Shown here in pieces: positions 1 to 6,718 of a stretch of 37,207 bases of DNA. Below the pieces are notes generated by a model. It saw only the letters and a list, made by a program, of their open reading frames with translations, was not told the DNA's origin and searched no databases. A program made the position numbers and the translations under genes. Numbering within the stretch: position 1 is the first letter of the stretch; each line of letters begins with the position of its first letter. Origin of the DNA: JBEIFW01 sp044370695 (lineage in GTDB: Bacteria; Actinomycetota; Acidimicrobiia; Acidimicrobiales; Ilumatobacteraceae); contig JBILVB010000021.1 in NCBI GenBank assembly GCA_044370695.1, forward strand, positions 1-37,207, given 5' to 3'.

Positions 1-1359
1 GGCGTGCTCGCGCACGAGCGCCAACCCGAGCCCGGTGCCGACCCGGTGACGGGCGGTGGTGCCCCGGGCGAAGCGCTCGAAGATCCGCTCCCGCTCCGGT
101 CCGACGACCCCGGGCCCGGCGTCTTCCACCCCGAGCTGCAGGACCGGCACCCCGTCCGGGCGGGCGCACCGGTCCGCAGTGATGCGAACCACGCCGCCGG
201 CGTGGTTCTCGGCGTTCTGGAACAGGTTCGCCAGGATTCGCTCGAGGCGCCGGCGGTCGAGGAACACCGGCTCGTGCGCGAGCGCCGGATCGACGACGAG
301 CGGGACGTGCCCCTGGCCGTGGCGGGCCATCACCCGTCCCAGGAACGGCGGCAGGATCAGTTCCTCCCGGTGGAGATCCGCCGCGCCGGCGTCGAGGCGG
401 GAGATCTCGAGCAGGTCGAGCACCATCTGGTCGAAGCGGCTGACCTGGCTGACCACGACGTCGAGCGCCTGCTGGAGCCGGACGGGGAGCTCCTCGCGGC
501 GACCGTCGAGCACCTCGACCGCAGCGGTGAGCGCCGTGAGCGGCGAGCGAAGCTCGTGGCTCACGTCGGACGCGAAGCGCGCCTCTCGCTCGATCCGGCT
601 CTGCAACGCGTCGGCCATCTCGTTGAACGAATCGGTCAGGCGGGACAGATCCGGGTCGCGGTCGGCGCGCAGGCGGGTGTCGAGACCGCCGCTCGCCAGG
701 TCGCCGGCGGCCGCGGCGACCTGCGTGAGCGGGCGCAGCACCCGCCGGCTCGCCCACAGACCGATCCCGGCGGCCGCCAGCGTGGTGACGGCTGCGGAGA
801 CGGCGACCGCGGTGGCGAGGAACTGCGAGGTCTTGTCGAGCTGGGTGAGGGAGAACGCCTCGTAGTAGCGGGCCTCGACCGCGCCGATCGTCACCCCGTA
901 GACCAGGTAGGGGCGGCCGTCGATCTCGGCGCCGATCCGGCCGGTGCCGCCGCTCGCCACCTGTTGGACGAGCGCGCTCGGGAGCTTGTTGACGTCGAAA
1001 CCGGCGTTCGAGGCGAAGATCTGCCCGTTGGTCACCAACAGGGCGAACCCGTCGGTGCGCAACGACTGCATGAAGCGTTGCGGTGTCTCGCCCGCCCGCA
1101 ACGAGGTGAGCAGGGCCCGGGCGTTCACGAACGCCTGGGTCCGGGTCGTGTCCTCGCGCTGGCCAGTGAGGTGGTTCGACGCCAACCGGAACGTCACGAC
1201 GGCGAGCGCCAGGGACACGAGCAGACCGAGCAGGGCGAAGCCGACGGTGATGCGCGCCCGCAGGCCCAGCGAGAAGCGGTGCGCACGGCCCGGGTGCTCG
1301 GCGTCGGCCACCGCAGCAGCCTTGCCCATCCGTCGGGTGGGGACCAGGGCGTCGACCAT
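1..1359 (-). CDS. Sensor histidine kinase, HAMP type (3' end cut off by window)
   Basis: This is a membrane sensor kinase of the classical two-helix type; 453 residues are visible and the C-terminus lies outside the window. A hydrophobic segment at about residues 37-60 and another at about 181-205 flank an extracytoplasmic sensor region of some 120 residues. A HAMP linker follows (about 207-259), then HisKA with phospho-acceptor His268 in SHELRSPL. The ATPase domain shows the N box (NLFQNAENHAGG), G1 (DAGPG) and G2 (GTGLGLALV). Only the last few dozen residues should be missing. The ATG at 1359 is the first good start; Met11 is an alternative. The gene diverges from a response regulator at 1492, its likely partner. 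The signal cannot be read from the sequence; the coupling of that regulator to formate dehydrogenase genes suggests a link to formate or redox state (inference). Confidence 0.93.
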   Translation of the reverse strand, partial: MVDALVPTRRMGKAAAVADAEHPGRAHRFSLGLRARITVGFALLGLLVSLALAVVTFRLASNHLTGQREDTTRTQAFVNARALLTSLRAGETPQRFMQSLRTDGFALLVTNGQIFASNAGFDVNKLPSALVQQVASGGTGRIGAEIDGRPYLVYGVTIGAVEARYYEAFSLTQLDKTSQFLATAVAVSAAVTTLAAAGIGLWASRRVLRPLTQVAAAAGDLASGGLDTRLRADRDPDLSRLTDSFNEMADALQSRIEREARFASDVSHELRSPLTALTAAVEVLDGRREELPVRLQQALDVVVSQVSRFDQMVLDLLEISRLDAGAADLHREELILPPFLGRVMARHGQGHVPLVVDPALAHEPVFLDRRRLERILANLFQNAENHAGGVVRITADRCARPDGVPVLQLGVEDAGPGVVGPERERIFERFARGTTARHRVGTGLGLALVREHA

Positions 1360-1374
1360 GGGAGCTGCCCACGG

Positions 1375-1409
1375 TTGGTGGGGTACCAGGGGGAGCGGTA
1401 CCCCACCAA
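1375..1409. promoter_or_regulatory. Inverted repeat in the divergent kinase/regulator promoter region
   Basis: Two perfect 13-bp arms, TTGGTGGGGTACC (1375-1387) and GGTACCCCACCAA (1397-1409), are separated by 9 bases. Half-site centres lie 22 bp apart, about two helical turns, as expected for a dimer binding one face of the DNA. The element starts 16 bp upstream of the kinase start and ends 82 bp before the regulator start. It could be an operator or an RNA hairpin; it has no T-run that would suggest a terminator. Confidence 0.55.
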
Positions 1410-1491
1410 GCAGCGTGGACCCGACGACATCTTGTGGAACTTGTGTGACATCCCCGAGCGGGCCGTGTTCGTTTTTGGTAACAACTTCGAC

Positions 1492-2172
1492 GTGACCCGG
1501 CTGTTGTTCATCGAGGACGACGACCAGATCCGCCTCGCGCTGCGCCTCGCGCTCGAAGACGAGGGGTACCAGGTCGACGAGGCCGCCGACGGTCGCAGCG
1601 GGCTCGAGGCCGCCGCCCGGGTCGAGCCCGACCTCGTGCTGGTGGATCTCCGGCTACCGGACATCCAGGGTTTCGACGTCGTGCGCACCATCCGGGCGCG
1701 TTCGATCGTCCCGATCATCATCGTCACCGCCCAGACCGACACCTACGACATGGTCGCCGGCCTCGAGGCGGGCGCCGACGACTACATCACCAAACCGGTG
1801 GTCACCAAGGAGCTTGCGGCGCGGATCCGGGCGCTGCTGCGCCGGGTGCAGCTCCACGAGGCTGCCGGGCCCCGCCCGGCGGCCTTCGGCGACGTCGAGC
1901 TGCGCCGCGAGCAGGGGGTGGTGCTCAAGCGGGGGATCGAACTCCCGCTGACCAAGACCGAGTTCCTCCTGCTCTGCGAGTTCGCCGACCACCCCGGGAT
2001 CGTGCTGTCGCGCGACCAACTGCTCGAACGCGTCTGGGGCTACGACTACCTCGGCGACAGCCGGCTCGTCGACGCGCACATCCGCCGCCTGCGGGTGAAG
2101 GTCGAAGATCACCCCGACGATCCACGTCTCATCCTCACGGTGCGGGGCATCGGGTACAAACTGTCGACATGA
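1492..2172 (+). CDS. OmpR/PhoB-family response regulator
   Basis: This is a DNA-binding response regulator of 226 residues. The receiver domain (about 1-115) has the acidic pair at residues 9-10, phospho-acceptor Asp52 (VLVDLRLPD), Thr79 and Lys101 (YITKP). The C-terminal winged helix (about 130-225) has the family pattern LTKTEFLLL ... DAHIRRLRVKVE ... VRGIGYKL. The GTG at 1492 puts the first beta strand (RLLFIEDDD) at the N-terminus; an in-frame GTG at 1465 would add nine residues with no family match. The stop overlaps the start of the formate dehydrogenase catalytic gene (ATGA at 2169-2172), so the two are probably one transcript and translationally coupled. The divergent kinase at 1-1359 is the expected partner. 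Target genes are unknown; the operon itself and the inverted repeat at 1375 are candidates. Confidence 0.94.
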   Translation: MTRLLFIEDDDQIRLALRLALEDEGYQVDEAADGRSGLEAAARVEPDLVLVDLRLPDIQGFDVVRTIRARSIVPIIIVTAQTDTYDMVAGLEAGADDYITKPVVTKELAARIRALLRRVQLHEAAGPRPAAFGDVELRREQGVVLKRGIELPLTKTEFLLLCEFADHPGIVLSRDQLLERVWGYDYLGDSRLVDAHIRRLRVKVEDHPDDPRLILTVRGIGYKLST

Positions 2173-4073
2173 GCCGTCCCCGACTCCTCACCCCGATGGT
2201 CCGCGATGGCGGTGGTCTGCGCCCCGCCGGCTGGGGCGAGGCGCTCGACCGGGCCGCCGCCGGCTTCGCCCGACACGTACCGGCCGGCGACGCGATCGGG
2301 TTCTTCTCCTGCTCGAAGGCGACCAACGAGGTGAACTACCTCGCGCAGAAGCTCGTGCGGCAGGTGTTCGGCTCCAACGACATCGACTCCTGCAACCGAA
2401 CCTGACACGCCCCGTCGGTGGTCGGTCTGGCCACCGTGTTCGGAGCGGGTGGCGGCACGTCGTCGTACCGTGAGGTCGAGGAGGCCGAGGTCGTCGTGCT
2501 GTGGGGCTCCAACGCCCGGGAGGCCCACCCGATCTTCTTCCAGCGCGTCCTGCAGGCGGTCCGCAACGGCGCCCGCCTGTTCGTCGTCGACCCTCGCCGC
2601 ACGGCGACCGCCGCCTGGGCCGATCGTTGGCTCGGGCTCGACGTGGGGACCGACATCCCGCTCGCCAATGCCGTCGGGCGCGAACTCGTCCACGCCGGAC
2701 TGATCCACGAGGGGTTCGTCGCAGGCGCAACGACCGGGTTCGAGGCGTGGGTCGAGTCCGTCGAACCCTGGACCCTCGATCGGGCCCAGGCCGTCACCGG
2801 GGTGCCCGCCGACGCCATCGCCGAACTGGCCCACGCCTACGGGCGCGCCCGGAGCGCGCAGCTGTGCTGGACGCTCGGGATCACCGAGCACCACAACGCC
2901 GTCGACAACGTGCTCGCGCTCATCAACCTCGCGCTCGCCACCGGTCACGTCGGGCGCCGCGGTTCGGGGCTGAGCCCGCTGCGAGGCCAGAACAACGTGC
3001 AGGGCGGGGGCGACATGGGCGCGATCCCGAACCGCCTCCCCGGGTTCCAGGACCTGACGGACCCGGCGGTTCGGGCCCCGTTCGAGGCCGCCTGGGGTCG
3101 GCCGGTGCGCGGCACCGTCGGACGCCACCTGACGGCCATGTTCGACGCCATGGAGCACGGTGTGCTGCGGGCGCTGTACGTGATGGGGGAGAACCCGGCC
3201 GACTCCGAAGCCGACGTCGGCCGGGCCCGGCGACTGCTCGCCGGCCTCGACCATCTCGTCGTGCAGGACCTCTTCCTCACGCGCACCGCGGAACTCGCCG
3301 ACGTCGTCCTGCCTGCGGCGGCCGCCTGGTGCGAGGACGACGGCACGGTCACCAACTCCGAGCGTCGGGTGCAGCGCGTGCGCGCTGCGCTCGCGCCGCC
3401 CGGCGACACGAAACCCGACCGGTGGATCCTCACCGAGATCGCCAACCGGCTCGGCGCCGGGTGGGTGCACGGGACCGCTGAGCAGGTGTGGGAGGAAGTT
3501 CGCAGCCTCAGCCCGATGCACCGCGGGATGTCCTACGCCCGGCTCGAGGCGGCCGGCGGCCTGCAGTGGCCGTGCCCGTCGGACACCGAGGAACCCGTGT
3601 CGTACCTCCACGGCCGGCTCTGGGCCGAGGACCCCGCCGCCCGGGGCCGCCCCGCACCGTTCCACGCCGTCGACCACGACCCGCCCGTCGACGGGCTCGA
3701 CGCGGACTACCCGCTGCGGCTCACCACCGGCCGACGCCTCGACTCGTACAACACCGGCGTGCAGACCGGCGCGTTCTGCTCGCCGCTGCGCCGGGGCGAG
3801 GAACTCGAACTCGGTGCGGCCGATGCCCGCGCGCTCGGCGTGCGCGACGGTGACGAGGTCGTGGTCACCAGCCGGCGAGGATCGGTGACCGTTCCCGCCC
3901 GGATCGTGTCCGGACTGCGGCCGGGCCTGGTGTTCCTCACCTTCCATTTCCCCGACCAGGTTGACGTCAACCTGCTCACCATCGACGCAACCGACCCTCG
4001 CTCGGGGACCGCCGAGTTCAAGGCCACGGCCGTCCGGGTCGAGCGCGCCGCGGTCGCCGGCACGGCAGACTGA
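2169..4073 (+). CDS. fdhA: Formate dehydrogenase catalytic subunit, molybdopterin part, selenocysteine-containing (TGA 2403-2405 = Sec79)
   Basis: This is the Mo/W-bis-MGD catalytic portion of an NAD-linked formate dehydrogenase, which oxidises formate to CO2. If the TGA at 2403-2405 is read as selenocysteine the product is 634 residues. The codon falls in the context SCNRT-U-HAPSV, where the family carries Sec or Cys followed by the catalytic His (here His80), and homology continues without shift on both sides. The conserved LRGQNNVQG segment lies near residue 272. The C-terminal molybdopterin-dinucleotide-binding domain (TTGRRLDSYNTG ... GSVTVPARI) is intact. A SECIS-like hairpin directly follows the TGA. 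The protein starts where normal large subunits are about 250-300 residues in: the [4Fe-4S] domain is absent and is encoded separately at 5854-6708. The start overlaps the response regulator stop. A Cys-to-stop pseudogene is the alternative, but the hairpin argues against it. Confidence 0.93.
2417..2435 (+). promoter_or_regulatory. SECIS-like hairpin for selenocysteine insertion
   Basis: Just after the in-frame TGA, GGTGGTC (2417-2423) pairs with GGCCACC (2429-2435), with one T-G wobble, around the loop GGTCT (2424-2428). The E. coli fdhF SECIS, from memory, has loop AGGUCU over the same codon pair (GGU CUG) at the eighth and ninth codons counting TGA as the first. The register here is the same. 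SelB binding is expected from this similarity but not shown. Confidence 0.85.
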
Positions 4074-4081
4074 GCGGCGTC

Positions 4082-5857
4082 ATGGACCTGCACCTCGGCG
4101 ATGCCGTCGCCTCGGCCGCCGAACGTGCAGCGCTCGACGACACCATCGGCCCGGCGTTGCCCGCGAACGACCGCACCGCGGTCGGCGGACAGGCCGCCCG
4201 GGCTCGTCGCTCGCTGCTGCTCGGTGGGCTGTGGGCCCTGCAACGACGCGTCGGGTGGATCTCCCCGGGCGGTCTGCAGGAGTTGTGCGCGCGGCTGTCG
4301 GTGCCGCCGGCCGAGGCGTACGGGGTCGCGAGCTTCTACGACCTGTTCGCCCTCGAGGCCCGCCCGGCCCGGGTGGTCCACGTCTGCGACGATCTCGCCT
4401 GCCGCCGGGCCGGGGCCGAGGACCTGCTGGCGGCGGCCACGGGTCACGACGCCACGGACGTCTCGATCCGGCGCGCCCCGTGCCTCGGGCGCTGCGAGGC
4501 GGCCCCGGCGGCGCTCGTGGTCCACGCCGGCGAGCGGCCCGTCGAGGTGTCCGCCGGCCGGCTCGACGCGCACCGACTCGCCGGGCTGCTCGCGGGCTCG
4601 GTCCCCGTCCCCGACGAACCCGGGCCCGTGGTGCGCTCCCGCGGCCCGATGCTCGCCCGGGTCGGGGTGATCGACCCGACGTCGCTCGCCGAGTACCGCC
4701 TCGCCGGCGGGTACGACGCGCTGCGGCGTGCGATCGAACTCGGCCCGCAGGGCGTCCTGGACGCGCTCGCCGCCTCGGGCCTCGCGGGGCGGGGTGGCGC
4801 GGCGTTCCCGACCGCGCGGAAGTGGGCAGCGGTTGCGGGGCAGCCCGTCACCCCGCACCACCTGGTGTGCAACGCCGACGAGAGCGAGCCCGGCACCTTC
4901 AAGGACCGGGTGCTGTGCGAAGGCGACCCGTTCGCCGTCGTCGAAGCCATGACGATCGCTGCGCTCACCACCGGCTGCGAACGCGGCTGGATCTACCTGC
5001 GCGGCGAGTACCCGCTGGCCCGCACCCGACTCGCCGGGGCGATCGAGGCCGCCCGCCGGGCCGGTCTGCTCGGCGACGACGTCGCTGGGTCGGGGCGCCG
5101 GTTCGACCTCGAGGTGGTCGTCGGTGCCGGGGCGTACATCTGCGGCGAGGAGACGGCGATCTTCAACTCGATCGAGGGCTACCGCGGCGAACCCCGCAAC
5201 AAGCCCCCGTTCCCGGTGGAATCCGGCCTGTTCGGCCGCCCCACGGTGGTCAACAACGTCGAGACGCTCGCTGCGGCCCGGGCCGTGCTCGCCGGCGACG
5301 GGGCCACCACCAAGCTGCTGTGCGTCTCGGGCGCGGTCGAACGGCCCGGCGTCTACGAGGTGCCGATGCCCGGCACCACGCTGACCCAGGTGCTCGAACG
5401 CGCCGGCGGCGGGTCGCTGCAGGCGGTGCTCGTCGGCGGGGCGGCGGGCACGTTCCTGCGCCCCGATGCGTTCGACGTCGAGTTGAGCGTCGATGCGCTG
5501 CGCCGGGTCGGCGGCACCCTCGGGTCGGGTGTGGTGCTCGCCGTGGGCGTCGACGACGACCTCGGCGATCTGGCGCGGCGGATCGCCCGGTTCTTCCGCC
5601 ACGAGTCCTGCGGGCAGTGCGTCCCGTGCCGGGTGGGCACCCAACGTCAGGTGGAGCTGCTCGACCGTCTCGCTGCCGGTCGGCCGCTCGGCGGCGTCGC
5701 TCAGGAACGGGCGCTGCACCGCGACCTCGCACAGGTGATGGCGGACGCGTCGATCTGCGGGCTCGGGCAGGCCGCCGCTGCCGCGGTCGCTTCGGTCCTC
5801 GACGAGTTGACCGGTGCCGGGGAACGGGCCGCGGGCCGCGGCAGGGACGAGCGATGA
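4082..5857 (+). CDS. fdhB: Formate dehydrogenase NADH-side subunit, NuoE-NuoF fusion
   Basis: This diaphorase subunit of 591 residues passes electrons from formate to NAD+. The N-terminal third is NuoE/FdsG-like, with a thioredoxin-fold [2Fe-2S] site at Cys102, Cys107, Cys134 and Cys138. The remainder is NuoF/FdsB-like: the FMN/NADH region with GRGGAAFPTARKW (about 237-249), CNADESEPGTFKDR (about 263-276) and GAYICGEETA (about 350-359), then the [4Fe-4S] motif at Cys510, Cys513, Cys516 and Cys559. In many fds operons these are two genes; here they are fused. The gene begins 8 bases after the catalytic subunit and its stop overlaps the next start (ATGA at 5854), so all three dehydrogenase genes form one operon. 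The product is expected to be a soluble cytoplasmic enzyme, as no membrane segment or export signal is visible. Confidence 0.95.
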   Translation: MDLHLGDAVASAAERAALDDTIGPALPANDRTAVGGQAARARRSLLLGGLWALQRRVGWISPGGLQELCARLSVPPAEAYGVASFYDLFALEARPARVVHVCDDLACRRAGAEDLLAAATGHDATDVSIRRAPCLGRCEAAPAALVVHAGERPVEVSAGRLDAHRLAGLLAGSVPVPDEPGPVVRSRGPMLARVGVIDPTSLAEYRLAGGYDALRRAIELGPQGVLDALAASGLAGRGGAAFPTARKWAAVAGQPVTPHHLVCNADESEPGTFKDRVLCEGDPFAVVEAMTIAALTTGCERGWIYLRGEYPLARTRLAGAIEAARRAGLLGDDVAGSGRRFDLEVVVGAGAYICGEETAIFNSIEGYRGEPRNKPPFPVESGLFGRPTVVNNVETLAAARAVLAGDGATTKLLCVSGAVERPGVYEVPMPGTTLTQVLERAGGGSLQAVLVGGAAGTFLRPDAFDVELSVDALRRVGGTLGSGVVLAVGVDDDLGDLARRIARFFRHESCGQCVPCRVGTQRQVELLDRLAAGRPLGGVAQERALHRDLAQVMADASICGLGQAAAAAVASVLDELTGAGERAAGRGRDER

Positions 5858-6708
5858 GCGACGAGGTCGCACTCGCCGTCGACGGCGTCGAGGTGGCGGT
5901 CCCCGCCGGGGCCACGCTGCTCGACGCGTGCCGGGCCGCCGGGGTCGACCTGCCCACCTTGTGCCGGGGCGACACCCTCACCCCGGCCAACGCCTGCCGC
6001 GTCTGCGTCGTCGAGCTCGACGGCAGCCGCGTGCTCGTACCGTCGTGCTCCCGACCCGCCGAGTCCGGGATGGTGGTGCGCACCGGCACCGACCGGGCTC
6101 GGCACAGCCGGCGCCTCGTGCTCGAGCTGCTCGCGTCGAGCGTCGAGCTCGACCGGACCCCCGGCATCGAGGAACGCCTGGCCGAGTACGGTGCCGACCC
6201 ACAGCGCTTCGGGCCCGACGCCGCGACCGTTGCGGCCGCACCGATCGTCGACAACGAGTTGTACGTCCGGGACTACGCCCGCTGCATCCTGTGCTACCAG
6301 TGCGTCGACGCCTGCGGCGAGCAGTGGCAGGGCACGTTCGCGATCGCCGTCGCCGGGCGCGGCTTCGACGCCCGGATCTCGACGGAGTGGTCGGTCGGGC
6401 TGCCCGAGTCGGCCTGCGTCTACTGCGGCAACTGCATCGCGGTGTGCCCGACCGGCGCGTTGGTGCCCCACCGGGAGTTCGAACTGCGGGCCGACGCCGC
6501 GTGGCGACCCGAGGACCAGACGCAGACCGACACGGTGTGCCCGTATTGCGGCGTCGGGTGCACCCTCACGCTGCACGTGCAGGACGGCGAGATCGTCAAG
6601 GTGACCAGCCCGCACGACCACGACATCACCCGGGGCAACCTGTGCGTGAAAGGTCGCTTCGGCTGGCAGTACGTGCACGTGGGTACGACGCGGCGGCGCC
6701 CGGGCTGA
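5854..6708 (+). CDS. Formate dehydrogenase iron-sulfur subunit: detached N-terminal part of the large subunit
   Basis: This protein of 284 residues corresponds to the front of a normal formate dehydrogenase large subunit. A plant-type [2Fe-2S] domain uses Cys37, Cys48, Cys51 and Cys65. Two [4Fe-4S] ferredoxin motifs follow at Cys144/147/150/154 and Cys188/191/194/198. The last domain is the Mo-enzyme [4Fe-4S] domain with Cys229, Cys232, Cys236, Cys264 and the conserved Lys266 (CVKGRFG). It stops after WQYVH, where family members run on into the molybdopterin domain; that continuation is the separate gene at 2169. The His-Cys3 cluster usual after the [2Fe-2S] domain (HPLDCxxC) is absent, with SVELDRTP in its place. 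It should dock with the catalytic subunit to rebuild the electron path from the Mo site to the NuoEF fusion. It overlaps fdhB by ATGA and is the last gene of the operon. Confidence 0.93.
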   Translation: MSDEVALAVDGVEVAVPAGATLLDACRAAGVDLPTLCRGDTLTPANACRVCVVELDGSRVLVPSCSRPAESGMVVRTGTDRARHSRRLVLELLASSVELDRTPGIEERLAEYGADPQRFGPDAATVAAAPIVDNELYVRDYARCILCYQCVDACGEQWQGTFAIAVAGRGFDARISTEWSVGLPESACVYCGNCIAVCPTGALVPHREFELRADAAWRPEDQTQTDTVCPYCGVGCTLTLHVQDGEIVKVTSPHDHDITRGNLCVKGRFGWQYVHVGTTRRRPG

Positions 6709-6718
6709 ACCCCGACGC

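Noticed and set aside
4..1491. Long plus-strand open frame running into the response regulator
   Set aside because: It is antisense to a clear histidine kinase and its translation is an Arg/Gly/Asp-rich shadow; only the part from 1492 is a real protein.
2403..2405. TGA as a genuine stop making the dehydrogenase a pseudogene
   Set aside because: The codon is at the known Sec position, the flanking motif is intact and a SECIS-like hairpin follows in register.
2109..5872. Long minus-strand open frames opposite the formate dehydrogenase genes
   Set aside because: High GC removes stops from antisense frames; the translations have no domains, while the plus strand encodes complete enzyme families.
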